A stretch of DNA of 64,000 nucleotides from Flagellimonas sp. 389 (GCF_018449435.1 NZ_JAHCMU010000019.1:1-64000); one strand, 5' to 3'. Positions 44,729-54,137 are shown, counted from the first letter of the stretch. The notes: generated by a model from the letters alone, not told the origin. Translations and numbers: made by a program.

Positions 44729-46342
44729 TTACTTTTTTTGTTCCTTAATCATTTTCAGGTATTTGGTCAATTCCATTTTAACATTGGGAAATAGAAAAAA
44801 TAAACCAACAATATTGGGAAAAACCAAGGCCAAAATCATAGCATCAGAGAACTTGATTACCGCATCCATTGTAACGGCAGCTCCAAGAATGGTGAAAATT
44901 AAAAATATAATCTTATAGCTCAAATCAATCCATATGCCTCTTCCGAACAGATATTTCCATGCTTGAAGTCCATAGTAAGACCATGACAAAATTGTGGAAA
45001 AGGCAAAAAGTACCACTGCCAAAACCAAAATATAGGAAGACCCCGGAATAGCCTTCTCAAAGGCCATTGAAGTCAAGTTTACCCCTCCTACCCTGTCGCC
45101 ATTTGCCATTAGCGCTTCTCCATTTATTACATCACCATACGCAAAAGCACCATCCATATTAAACATGATAATCACCACTGCCGTTATGGTACAGATGATT
45201 ACGGTATCTATGAAGGGTTCCAAAAGTCCAACGAGTCCTTCAGATGCAGCAAACTTTGTATTTACCGCTGAGTGGGCGATAGCGGCTGAACCAGCTCCGG
45301 CTTCATTAGAGAAGGCCGCCCTGCGAAAACCTTGTATCATTACTCCTATAAATCCTCCAGAAATGGTAGCTCTAGGCGTAAAAGCTTCATCAAAAATTAG
45401 TTGAAAAGCAGGGCCCACGTAATCCCTATTGGAAAAGATAATAAACAATGCTGCGGCTACGTATAAAAACGCCATTAGCGGAACAATCTTTTCAGTAACC
45501 TTAGAAATCCGCTTAATACCGCCAATAATCACAATTCCGACCATTACCGCAAAAATGATTCCTACAATGCTCCCAGATGATGGGCCTTGCAACCCAAATC
45601 TTGATACAATCTGTGCAGCAGCCTGATTGGTCTGGAACGCATTGCCTCCTCCAAACGAAGCGCCTATGCACATTACAGCAAATATAGCTCCCAATAACCT
45701 ACCTAAATTTTTGAATCCTTTCTCTTTTAGTCCTCTGGACAGATAATACATGGGGCCTCCGTAAACATTTCCCCGTTTATCAATATCCCTGTATTTTACA
45801 CCTAAGGTACACTCAACAAATTTTGAGGACATGCCCAAAAGTCCTGCAATCACCATCCAGAATGTTGCGCCCGGTCCCCCAATAGAAATGGCTACCGCTA
45901 CCATTGCAATATTTCCCAATCCTACAGTACCAGATACTGCGGTTGCCAATGCCTGAAAGTGGTTTACCTCGCCATGATGATTATTACCTTCTTGAGTTCC
46001 TTCTGCGGTATTACCAATAGTTATAGGCGAATTCGGAACCATATGTTCAAACTCATCATACTTTCCTCTTACCACTTTGATCGCCGTTGGAAAGTGCCGT
46101 ATGTTGATGAACCCAAAATAAATGGTAAAAAAAGTAGCTCCAGATAGCAATAATATAAGAACCAATGGAATACTCAATCCAAAAAGGTTCAATTCTGTGA
46201 AAACAAGGTTTTCCCACCATATTGCAAATGGCATAAAGGCATCATTTATTCGTTGGTCCAAACCTTTGGATGCTGCGGTGGTAATTAAAGGAATTACAAA
46301 AAGTGTTGCAAAGGTTAGCAATCGCTTGTGCTTCAAACTCAT
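44729..46342 (-). CDS. Alanine/glycine:cation symporter (AGCS family)
   Basis: 537 residues, about eleven membrane helices. Signature segments include TAVSGTVGLGNIAMVAVAISIGGPGATFWM, split over ~132-160, then KFVECTLGVKYRD, GGPMYYLSRGLKEKG (the AGCS-specific loop) and RAAFSNEAGAGSAAIAHSAV near 340-359. It imports alanine or glycine with Na+ or H+. The N-terminal ~20 residues precede the first core helix and may act as a signal-like segment. It stands as its own unit, with 123 bases to the gene upstream. Confidence 0.94.
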   Translation of the reverse strand: MSLKHKRLLTFATLFVIPLITTAASKGLDQRINDAFMPFAIWWENLVFTELNLFGLSIPLVLILLLSGATFFTIYFGFINIRHFPTAIKVVRGKYDEFEHMVPNSPITIGNTAEGTQEGNNHHGEVNHFQALATAVSGTVGLGNIAMVAVAISIGGPGATFWMVIAGLLGMSSKFVECTLGVKYRDIDKRGNVYGGPMYYLSRGLKEKGFKNLGRLLGAIFAVMCIGASFGGGNAFQTNQAAAQIVSRFGLQGPSSGSIVGIIFAVMVGIVIIGGIKRISKVTEKIVPLMAFLYVAAALFIIFSNRDYVGPAFQLIFDEAFTPRATISGGFIGVMIQGFRRAAFSNEAGAGSAAIAHSAVNTKFAASEGLVGLLEPFIDTVIICTITAVVIIMFNMDGAFAYGDVINGEALMANGDRVGGVNLTSMAFEKAIPGSSYILVLAVVLFAFSTILSWSYYGLQAWKYLFGRGIWIDLSYKIIFLIFTILGAAVTMDAVIKFSDAMILALVFPNIVGLFFLFPNVKMELTKYLKMIKEQKK

Positions 46343-46465
46343 AATCGGTTGGTTTTGATTTTGAAAGCAAAGTGCAGCTTATATTTTTTTCAAGTTCAAT
46401 CGGTCTGAAAAAAGTTAAAAATGTCAGTAAAAAGCTTACCGACAAATTTACCGTATCTCTTTCAT

Positions 46466-47704
46466 TTACAGGGATATATTATCCTTAGGAACAGCCAATC
46501 GAATTTTACGCTCTCGCTTTTCGGACATTTCAAAAAGTGTATTTTTCAAGGGATTTAGGTGATGATTTCGTGTCCAGTTCTCTTTGCCAAAGATGCCATC
46601 CAACAAACTATGAAGCAAACGTTTGATTTCGTTGTAATCATTAATATCAAATTTTTTACCACTAAGTGTGTCTCCTCTAGGCTTAATTTCCAGCCAATCA
46701 TCGGTATCCTCCTTCTTCCGTTCTGCAAACTTTAAAAGCAGTTCATAGGAAGCTGGTGTTAGCACTACTCTTCTAATTGAATCTCCCGGAAAACCTTTAA
46801 ACAGAACAATGTTTCTTATTTTTCCATTAGTATTCTTTTCTTTTTTCAGTGTCATATACAGATATCCCGCACTGGGAATTACATTTTCTGCCAATTCCTT
46901 TACCCAGCTTAAAGCCAAGGCAAAGAACAACATGATAAGTGATGTTTTAAAAATTGCTGAAAACAGTGTAAGGTTTATGTAGGAACCGGTCAGCTTGTAA
47001 AATTGCGCCAATAGGGTCAATAGAATACATACCAATGATAACCAAGACAATGCTTTGAGTCTGCGCTTTGCAAAAGATTCCCATAAAACATAACCCAAAA
47101 AAAGTAAGGTCAAAACCGCGTAGTATACATCAAGTTCATTAATAATTCCTATTACCCTTCCCGAAATCATTTTATTTATGGTAGGAAGTATTGAAAACAA
47201 GAAAGGGATACCCACAATATATACCCAATAATTGGACTTTATAATATGTCCGATAGGTTTGGGTAAATACCTAAACCACGGAAGCGCCAATAAAATAAAG
47301 AGGCTATTTAATAAGGACAAAATACTGCGCCAGCCATCTATTGTAAACGTAGTATCTATTTCTGAACCAGCATGATATACTTCCGTTAAGCCAGATATGC
47401 TCCAGCATAAAATGGACATTGCCAGCCAAACCTGTCCAAAATCATTTTGCTTTTTCCCAATATGCCACCAGATGGCCATTAACGCCAAAAATGCAAAAAG
47501 GCATACAACGAATTGCCACCATCCGTAGAATGAGAGTACTTCATTTTTTACCTGTAAAAGGAATATACTAATAGAAAGCATACTATTGTTAACATGGACA
47601 AGTACCAAATATAGGCAAAATGAGTAGTAGTATTTTTTGAAAAAAGAGGTTGAAATGTTATCATCTCTACAATTCAATTCAGTATTCTGAAGTCGAATGA
47701 TCAC
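46466..47704 (-). CDS. Polytopic membrane protein of unknown function
   Basis: 412 residues if started at 47704; an internal Met near residue 42 (MLSISIFLLQVKNEVL) is a better start, because the first 40 residues are polar and atypical. Roughly seven hydrophobic helices follow (YGWWQFVVCLFAFLALMAIW to LIMLFFALALSWVKELA, ~60-270). A ~135-residue cytosolic C-terminal region contains IRNIVLFKGFPGDSIRRVVL, DDWLEIKPRGDT and LHSLLDGIFGKENW. The layout (7 helices plus a soluble tail) resembles 7TM-type receptors attached to signalling domains, but the tail lacks kinase or cyclase motifs and I cannot name it. Confidence 0.7.
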   Translation of the reverse strand: MIIRLQNTELNCRDDNISTSFFKKYYYSFCLYLVLVHVNNSMLSISIFLLQVKNEVLSFYGWWQFVVCLFAFLALMAIWWHIGKKQNDFGQVWLAMSILCWSISGLTEVYHAGSEIDTTFTIDGWRSILSLLNSLFILLALPWFRYLPKPIGHIIKSNYWVYIVGIPFLFSILPTINKMISGRVIGIINELDVYYAVLTLLFLGYVLWESFAKRRLKALSWLSLVCILLTLLAQFYKLTGSYINLTLFSAIFKTSLIMLFFALALSWVKELAENVIPSAGYLYMTLKKEKNTNGKIRNIVLFKGFPGDSIRRVVLTPASYELLLKFAERKKEDTDDWLEIKPRGDTLSGKKFDINDYNEIKRLLHSLLDGIFGKENWTRNHHLNPLKNTLFEMSEKRERKIRLAVPKDNISL

Positions 47705-47852
47705 CGATTGGTTTTGTACTTAACAGCTCTGTATCAAACATGAAAGTTTTTTAAATAGCTATGTATGGTACTTCTCTCAAATACGGGTTTTTAATTACAA
47801 AAAAGTTACTGATTTCGCTTTAAAAAAGCATAAAATTTTCGTATCTTAATAA

Positions 47853-47869
47853 CTATATATAATATATAG
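47853..47869. other. 17-base AT palindrome upstream of a secreted-protein gene
   Basis: CTATATATAATATATAG is a perfect palindrome around a central A, about 100 bases upstream of the ATG at 47971. It could be an operator or a chance feature of AT-rich DNA. Confidence 0.3.
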
Positions 47870-47970
47870 CAATACTTACTCAAACAATTGATTTTCAAAG
47901 AACAAAACATAGTATTATTGCCTATATACTTCAATCTATAAAACCATTTTATCCTCTTAAACTATTTTAA

Positions 47971-48669
47971 ATGAAAAAAATTAAAACAAGAACTATTGTA
48001 GTACTTTCCTTTGCCTCAACTTTTTGTCATTCCCAAGCAGCATCTTATACTTATGAAGAAGATGCAACCTATCAATATGAACAAAGCTCATCTGGAATGG
48101 TCCTAAGAGTTTCAGCAAATTCGATAGACGGTACGGAAGGATCCCCCTACCTACAAGAAGATTGGACTCCAACCATAATTTATGACCACAACAAAAGGAA
48201 AAAAATAAATCTTTTAGCACGATTTAATACTTACACAAAAGAAATAGAAATAGCTAAAGAGGAAAAGATTATTGCTCTAAAACCAGTCACTTATATAGAG
48301 GTTAGAATTGGAGATAAAACCTTTATTCCGTTTAAAGCTCCCGATAACGTAAAAACAGTTTTTGCAGAACAATTGACAAAAGGAAAAATCAACCTTATCA
48401 AATATTACAGCGCCAAAATTATCAAAGCGGCTACAGATGCAGCTTTATTGGGGATAGAAAATAAGGATAAAATCAAGATTACTTCAAATCTATACTACAA
48501 GAAAGAGGGAGATGTTTTTAGTCCATTACCAAAGAGTAAGAACGAAATAGCACAATTAATTGATAACGACACCAAAATTTTTGCAAAGAAAAATAAGCTT
48601 TCTTACAAGAAAGAAGGTGATTTGATCGAAATATTCAGGCAGTTCAACATTAAAAGTTTGCCACAATAG
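47971..48669 (+). CDS. Secreted protein of unknown function
   Basis: 232 residues with a signal peptide (~1-23, ending SQAAS). The mature protein contains a beta-rich region (LLARFNTYTKEIEIAKEEKI, VTYIEVRIGDKTFIPF), a lysine-rich helical stretch ending in the YYKKEGDVFSPLPKSKNEI segment, and a repeat-like YKKEGDLIEIFRQFN near the end. This final pattern (YYKKEGD twice) is shared with other exported Bacteroidota proteins of unknown role. It is not part of an operon; a strong terminator follows within 45 bases. Confidence 0.75.
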   Translation: MKKIKTRTIVVLSFASTFCHSQAASYTYEEDATYQYEQSSSGMVLRVSANSIDGTEGSPYLQEDWTPTIIYDHNKRKKINLLARFNTYTKEIEIAKEEKIIALKPVTYIEVRIGDKTFIPFKAPDNVKTVFAEQLTKGKINLIKYYSAKIIKAATDAALLGIENKDKIKITSNLYYKKEGDVFSPLPKSKNEIAQLIDNDTKIFAKKNKLSYKKEGDLIEIFRQFNIKSLPQ

Positions 48670-48711
48670 CTACTGATATTACACGTTTATATTTTCAACA
48701 TTTACTGAAAT

Positions 48712-48745
48712 AAAAAAGAGCCCCGTAATTACGGGGCTCTTTTTT
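48712..48745. terminator. Bidirectional Rho-independent terminator
   Basis: A perfect stem-loop: GAGCCCCGTAATTACGGGGCTC flanked by A6 on the left and T6 on the right. It works on both strands, closing the plus-strand secreted-protein gene (stop 48669) and the minus-strand susCD operon (stop 48761). Confidence 0.92.
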
Positions 48746-48760
48746 ATTTCTAAGATTTTT

Positions 48761-50209
48761 TTAATGAAATGGCAATACAAAATCGGAAGTTTTATTTTCC
48801 ACTAAAATTTCCGTTACATCTATCACCGTAGTTGCAACACCGGTTTCGGCATTATATGTTATAGCATCCAAATCATTGGCAACAGAAGAAATGAAAGAAG
48901 GCAACAAAATAGCAGCACCTAAGTCTGATTCGGAAATATTATCATTGAGCAGTACTTCATTTTCATCAATGATTAGTTTTAGGCCCATATCAACAAAACG
49001 AAGTCCTTCGGCAATAAAAACTTCTTGCCTAGTCCTGTACAATAACTCCAATCCTGCATCATCGGCATTCAAACTTGCAATATCATCTGCTGTTAGCGAA
49101 GTTCCGGAAACAGAAGGTATTGAAACATTACCGTTCTGCCTATCCAAAACTAAGTTCGGCCTTCCATTGACCACTACATTGGTACTATCTGGTCTACCTC
49201 CTGGATCTACCTCACTTCTACCTTCAATGGAATCGTCAATACTTCGAACTTCTCTGGTATCGATAAGGGCCAATAGATCCGTTAAGTTCTCTCTTGCAGC
49301 AGAAACATTGTTATCGGAAAGATTGGCCTCTGCCAAAATCAATAACGCTTCTTCTGCTTTTAAGTAATGAACTGGAGAATCTTCATTCGGAGATAGGAAT
49401 GAGTATTTAGGGTCAAGAAAATCCAACGTCGGGAGCGGCTGCAAATCATCGAAAGTTGCTCTTTCAAATAATGCACTTTCAAATACATTACTTGGATCAG
49501 TCCCATTAGGAACTCCAAGGGGAGCATCAGCATCAAAATTCACGACGTTGTCAAACGACCCATCTATTGCCAAAGCAGCATTGGCAGCAGCAACGGCTTC
49601 AGCTTTATTGCCCAAATAATAATTTATTCTGGATTTGGCCATTAGATATCTGGTCTGACCAGGATTCAATCCGATGGCTATATCGATAGCAGCAATAGCA
49701 TCCAAATAATTTTGACGTGCGGGTATCGCAGGTCCAAGAGGCTCTTGCGGCAAAGCAGGAAAGTACATTCCCGCATACATATAAGAAAGACCCAGAAAAT
49801 AATTATATTCCGCTTCTGTTTCGGTGGTATACTCAGAATCGCCAGGGCCAACTTTTTCCAAACCGAATATAGCCATTTCCCGTAATCTTGCAATTTCCTT
49901 TGTCGCATCCCTTAAATCAGGGTCGGCAGGTTGCAGGTCGAGGTTATCCATGAACTGGCTAAAGAACGTTTGTGTATTTACATAGTTATCAGACCCTATT
50001 TCAGATAACATTAATAGTTCGTTATAAACAAAGGCCATATTCCTCTTTAAACCATCGAGCCATATTATCGAGGAATTGGGTTGTCCAACAACTGAATCTT
50101 CCGACAAAGTCGGGTTTTCCACTTTGGTAAAATCTACCACACTACTCAATTCATCAGTACAATTAACGAGAAAGAAGACTGCACCTATTATTAGGATTAT
50201 TTTTTTCAT
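48761..50209 (-). CDS. SusD/RagB-like nutrient-binding lipoprotein
   Basis: 482 residues with a lipoprotein signal (FFLVNC, Cys ~17). The helical TPR-like scaffold of SusD proteins is visible (YNYFLGLSYMYAGMYFPALP, AIAAIDIAIGLNPGQTRYLMAKSRINYYLGNKAEAV, given in parts), followed by HYLKAEEALLILAEANLSDNN and the C-terminal LELLYRTRQEVFIAEGLRFVDMGLKL block, which is the SusD hallmark (RR-E-...G-R-x-x-D). It captures ligand at the cell surface and passes it to the SusC channel. Gene order SusC-SusD with 16 bases between is canonical. It is more diverged than sugar-type SusD; the ligand is unknown. Confidence 0.85.
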   Translation of the reverse strand: MKKIILIIGAVFFLVNCTDELSSVVDFTKVENPTLSEDSVVGQPNSSIIWLDGLKRNMAFVYNELLMLSEIGSDNYVNTQTFFSQFMDNLDLQPADPDLRDATKEIARLREMAIFGLEKVGPGDSEYTTETEAEYNYFLGLSYMYAGMYFPALPQEPLGPAIPARQNYLDAIAAIDIAIGLNPGQTRYLMAKSRINYYLGNKAEAVAAANAALAIDGSFDNVVNFDADAPLGVPNGTDPSNVFESALFERATFDDLQPLPTLDFLDPKYSFLSPNEDSPVHYLKAEEALLILAEANLSDNNVSAARENLTDLLALIDTREVRSIDDSIEGRSEVDPGGRPDSTNVVVNGRPNLVLDRQNGNVSIPSVSGTSLTADDIASLNADDAGLELLYRTRQEVFIAEGLRFVDMGLKLIIDENEVLLNDNISESDLGAAILLPSFISSVANDLDAITYNAETGVATTVIDVTEILVENKTSDFVLPFH

Positions 50210-50225
50210 ATCTATAATTTTTTAT

Positions 50226-53039
50226 CTAAAACTGAAATTTTAAAGAACTCATATAAATCCTTGGAGCGGACTCCGTTCCATAAGCAAAACCTCCACTAGC
50301 AAAACCATTTTGAGTGCCAATTCCTGAACCTGTGGCTTCTGGGTCAAAATCCCCAGCGGTAAAATTGAACGGATTTGTAACCGTTATTCCAAATCTTACA
50401 TTAGAGAAAGGCTTGAGTACGTCGCCAAAGTCATACGAGGCCCCAATATTCCTGATCTTTAAATAATCGTTATCGAAAATAAAGAAATTCACATAGTTAA
50501 AAGGTGATGTTGTACCTATCAATTCTTCAGGTATTCCTGTATTGTCAACACCTCCTATATGTCTTAATAAGAAACTTAAGTCGGTAATCTTCCCACCAAA
50601 TTGATAATCGCCTGTGATAAAGAGATTCAGCTTATTATTAAAAGAATAATCAAGACTTATAGAACCAAAATTGGGGGCAAAGGTTTTCCCTAAAAATGAA
50701 TTTGTCTCAAATTCGTAAGTTCCGTCATCCTGTAGCACAGCAGCTGTTCCTCGAAGGAATCCAAGACTTTCCCCTTCGGCTACAACGGATCCTAGCACAC
50801 TGAATCCACCAACAACAAAAGGTGCACCTCCACCAGTATCAACAACATTGTTCTCATTTGTATTATAGGACAACGATAAGTTCATTTGATGTTTGACCGA
50901 TTGTAGTATGGCCGCCCTCATTTCAAATTCCCAACCTTTGTTCTCTACCTTACCTATGTTCTGGATTTGGTTTTGCGAACCTTGGGAAGGTGGAGCAACC
51001 GGCGTAAAAAGTGCATCTACGGTATTGGCCACATATCTGGTTCCACTAAAGTTCAGCCTATTTCTGAAAAAACCAAGTTCAAGCCCGAATTCTGTTGTTT
51101 GTACTGTTTCGGATATTAAATCGGCGTTACCAGGGTTTGCAAAAGAAAAAGCGGGAACGTCCAAGAACGAACTTAATTCAAAGGTTTTGTCCTGAGTGAA
51201 TGGCTGTGCAAAATTCGTGGATTCACCGTAATTGGCCCTTAACTTGATATTGGAAATCCAATTACTTATATTGCTTTCCTGATAGAAATCATGGTCAGAG
51301 AAATTATAGGTAAACCCAACTTTTGGCAATAAAAGTGGTTTGGTATTGCTACCAGAAGCAGTGCTCCTATCCAAACGTCCTCCAAATTCCAAATAAGCTA
51401 CATCATATATTCCTATGTTTTCTAAAAAATACAGCCCATAATTGGCATTTTCCAATACAAAATCCAAACTAGCTTGTGTAGGAAAGAAGTCGATTTTTCT
51501 GGTACCGTCCACACCACCTTCACCGTTTAAACGATTTTGTCTATCGGTGGTTCTGAAAAACTGTCCTCCAAATACTGTAACAAATGAAAAGTTCTCGGTA
51601 CTGGCCCTATGCGTAAAATTCATATCACCAGTGACCACAAAATTATCACGCAATGCACGGGCGAACGTAGCTTGGTCCGTAGTTCCTGGATTAATATTTC
51701 CAATTTCAATTAAAAACTCATTACTGTCCAAGTTCTCTTGTACAGTTGTCCTAAAATCAATACCTAAGGTTGCATTGGCCTGTAAGGAACTTGTTATATC
51801 GTAGGTAAATTTGTTAGATGCTGTAAAACGACTGGTCCTTGCGGTAATATCCACTAATTCTCCAATCCTTCGGGCATTGTCCCTTAAGGGTATCCACTCT
51901 TCCTCGCTAATTGCATCCAAATCTACCCCAGCATCTGCTCCTTCAAAATTAGAAAATCGGGAAAAGTTTGTATTTGCATTGTAATCCAGATTGGAATCAA
52001 AACTGACATAGGAAAAAGATCCTTGATATTTTAATTTATCTGTTACCTTGGCACTCAAACCAAAAGTGAAGGTTCTTCTCACTTGTTCGTTCAAATCATT
52101 GAAACCGTCATCTTTATATAAGCTACCACCAAAGTTATAAGTGAAATTCTCGGAACCGCCACTAAAGCCTACCCTATATTCTTGCGAAAAACCAGGTTGA
52201 AAAATAGCTTCTGCTGTCCTTTTGTATTTTAAAAAGTCTTCAGTACCTTTTATAGCGCCAAGCCTACTTTCAAAAAATGCAGTCCCTTTCCCAGATTTTC
52301 CTTTTTTTGTAATAATTTGTATAATTCCATTGGCCGCGTCCGCACCGTATAATGTGGTAGCGGCACCACCTTTGATATATTCGATTCGTTCAATGGACTC
52401 AACAGGTATATCGGCTAGGGCAGATACGTTTGCACCTCCAGTATTAATACCTAATCTTGCATTGGAGTTCAAATTATCTACTCTTACTCCATCAACAATG
52501 ATAACTGGTGTAGATGAAGAAGCAGCAGATATTGGTCCTCTTGTCCTAATAATAGATGCTGTTCCCGGCTGTCCAGAACTCAACCTAATCTGTGCACTGG
52601 GTGCCGTTGCTTGAAGTAGTTGGTCAATTTGATTTGCAGGAAGCCTATCTATTTCATCTTCGGTAAGAACATCGACCGTGGTAGAAAGTTTTCTTCTCTG
52701 GATACCTGCACCTTGACCAGTGACAACAACTTCTTCCAAAGCTTGAGCATCTTCCTCCATTTGCACATTGATAACGGTGGAACTGCTTACGGTTCTAGTT
52801 GTTGTTTTTTGTCCTATATAACTAAAACGTAGTACTTGATCAACTTCAACTGAAATAGTGTAATTTCCGTCAAAATCGGTCTGCGTTCCATTGGTTGTCC
52901 CATCCACAACAATAGAAACACCGGGAAGTGGCATTCCGTTCTGGTCGGTGACCGTTCCAGAACGTATATTGGTCTGCGCATTCATGTTCGCAAAAACCAA
53001 GGACATCATAAATGTAATCAGTGAAATCTTAATTTTCAT
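50226..53039 (-). CDS. SusC/RagA-type TonB-dependent outer-membrane transporter
   Basis: 937 residues. A signal peptide (1-21) is followed by a carboxypeptidase-D-like domain (SGTVTDQNGMPLPGVSIVVDG, ~28-48), a TonB box-like region EEVVVTGQGAG (~102-112) and a plug domain with IIVDGVRVDN (~178-187) and IERIEYIKGGAATTLYGADAANGIIQIITKKG (in parts, ~214-245), which is typical of the SusC family. A long 22-strand barrel follows and ends in an aromatic residue (LKFQF). With the SusD gene it forms a pedal-bin importer. No glycosidase gene is adjacent, so it may not handle a glycan. Confidence 0.95.
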   Translation of the reverse strand: MKIKISLITFMMSLVFANMNAQTNIRSGTVTDQNGMPLPGVSIVVDGTTNGTQTDFDGNYTISVEVDQVLRFSYIGQKTTTRTVSSSTVINVQMEEDAQALEEVVVTGQGAGIQRRKLSTTVDVLTEDEIDRLPANQIDQLLQATAPSAQIRLSSGQPGTASIIRTRGPISAASSSTPVIIVDGVRVDNLNSNARLGINTGGANVSALADIPVESIERIEYIKGGAATTLYGADAANGIIQIITKKGKSGKGTAFFESRLGAIKGTEDFLKYKRTAEAIFQPGFSQEYRVGFSGGSENFTYNFGGSLYKDDGFNDLNEQVRRTFTFGLSAKVTDKLKYQGSFSYVSFDSNLDYNANTNFSRFSNFEGADAGVDLDAISEEEWIPLRDNARRIGELVDITARTSRFTASNKFTYDITSSLQANATLGIDFRTTVQENLDSNEFLIEIGNINPGTTDQATFARALRDNFVVTGDMNFTHRASTENFSFVTVFGGQFFRTTDRQNRLNGEGGVDGTRKIDFFPTQASLDFVLENANYGLYFLENIGIYDVAYLEFGGRLDRSTASGSNTKPLLLPKVGFTYNFSDHDFYQESNISNWISNIKLRANYGESTNFAQPFTQDKTFELSSFLDVPAFSFANPGNADLISETVQTTEFGLELGFFRNRLNFSGTRYVANTVDALFTPVAPPSQGSQNQIQNIGKVENKGWEFEMRAAILQSVKHQMNLSLSYNTNENNVVDTGGGAPFVVGGFSVLGSVVAEGESLGFLRGTAAVLQDDGTYEFETNSFLGKTFAPNFGSISLDYSFNNKLNLFITGDYQFGGKITDLSFLLRHIGGVDNTGIPEELIGTTSPFNYVNFFIFDNDYLKIRNIGASYDFGDVLKPFSNVRFGITVTNPFNFTAGDFDPEATGSGIGTQNGFASGGFAYGTESAPRIYMSSLKFQF

Positions 53040-53454
53040 ACAGTAAACTTTAGTTAGTAATTAATGAGTTAGTTGTTTGAATTTGTAGAGTGGTAACTGT
53101 CAATTGATGACTAATTCAAAAAATACCTTCTAAAATGAGAACAAAATTTAATGCCCTTAATTTTTTTCAGTACCGACGTCGTACCACTCTACGTTTCAAA
53201 TTTGCAGCAACAAAAAAAAGGAAAGAAATAGGCTTAAAAGTCTATTATTATAGGTGTTTTCGACTATCCCGATGATTATTTACCTATTATTTCAATTGAT
53301 CAAACAGTTTAAAACCGAACACCTCAGACTTGAAAAAAAGTCCTTGAAATTAGCTCTATAAAAAAGGGATACACTTAAATCGTAAGGATAAATGAAGAGA
53401 GAAGCAGATGATATATTACATATCCAAAAAACTATCAGAAAATAGTTGATTCAA
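53040..53454. other. Leader and upstream region of the SusC gene
   Basis: 415 bases without a gene between SusC and the AraC-type regulator. It holds an 11-base inverted repeat (53085-53192) and two CAAAnnnTA sequences that miss the -7 consensus (read on the minus strand) by one base. Regulation of susC probably resides here. Confidence 0.5.
53085..53192. repeat. Inverted repeat flanking an 86-base segment upstream of SusC
   Basis: GTAGAGTGGTA at 53085-53095 and TACCACTCTAC at 53182-53192 are exact reverse complements, separated by 86 bases, with further partial symmetry just outside (AATTT on the left, CAAATT on the right). The right arm also sits in a GTACCGACGTCGTACC context. Possible roles are paired operator half-sites or an invertible promoter segment. 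Confidence 0.6.
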
Positions 53455-54018
53455 TTACTCGGAAAGAGATGGTAATTTCCTTTTATGTTTGGATGCTTCA
53501 ATAAATTCTGTTGGGGTCATATGGACATAATTTTTAAAAGCCTTATTGAAGGTAGCTTTATTATTAAATCCGACCTCGAACAAAACTTCCCCAATACTGG
53601 GGTTTTCAGTTATTCTAAAAAGCCTTATTGCTTCCGTGACTCTATAGGTATTAACGAAAGTGTTAAAATCCTGACCAAATCTTTGATTTATTATTTGCGA
53701 TGTTTGGTGTACTGAAATTCCTAATTCCAAAGCTATATCGTTCAACCTCAAATTTGGGTTTTGATAAAGCTTGTTTTTCTCCATAAGCTCAACAAGCTTG
53801 ACTTTAAAATCGTTCGCTAAATCTGCGGTCAAACCACTATTCTTATATTTTGTCTTTGATAAAATTTCACCAATATTAGTCTTCTTAGATAAGTAATTCT
53901 TCTTCTTCTTTTTTGTAAAGAAGTTACTTTTAATAAGAATTAGAATCAAAATAACTTGAGTTAAACATAACTGTACTATAGATATTATTATTAAAGTGTT
54001 CGTATTCCACCATTCCAT
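53455..54018 (-). CDS. AraC-type regulator with a single membrane segment
   Basis: 187 residues. One hydrophobic helix (~7-28) is followed by a Lys-rich stretch and a C-terminal AraC/XylS DNA-binding domain (~80-178): LRLNDIALELGISVHQTSQIINQRFG is the first helix-turn-helix (in parts) and FNNKATFNKAFKNYVHMTPTEF the second. Flavobacterial AraC proteins with several N-terminal helices are common; this one has only one visible, so it may be a shortened form or may have an uncertain start. It is oriented towards and adjacent to the susC promoter region, so it may control susCD (inference). Confidence 0.8.
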   Translation of the reverse strand: MEWWNTNTLIIISIVQLCLTQVILILILIKSNFFTKKKKKNYLSKKTNIGEILSKTKYKNSGLTADLANDFKVKLVELMEKNKLYQNPNLRLNDIALELGISVHQTSQIINQRFGQDFNTFVNTYRVTEAIRLFRITENPSIGEVLFEVGFNNKATFNKAFKNYVHMTPTEFIEASKHKRKLPSLSE

Positions 54019-54104
54019 TCTTACCCTCTTTCTTCCTGATAATGCTCAAGCTACAGGAACATGTTAAAAAGTTGTATAGATTTTTTTATAATTCTACTTA
54101 ATCG

Positions 54105-54137
54105 CATATATCCTTTTTTATCAAAAAAGGATATATG
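54105..54137. other. Perfect 15-base inverted repeat with 3-base loop
   Basis: CATATATCCTTTTTT at 54105-54119 and AAAAAAGGATATATG at 54123-54137 are exact reverse complements separated by ATC. It lies 87 bases upstream of the membrane AraC start. With so short a loop it behaves as a near-palindrome, so an operator is as likely as a transcript hairpin. Confidence 0.6.
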
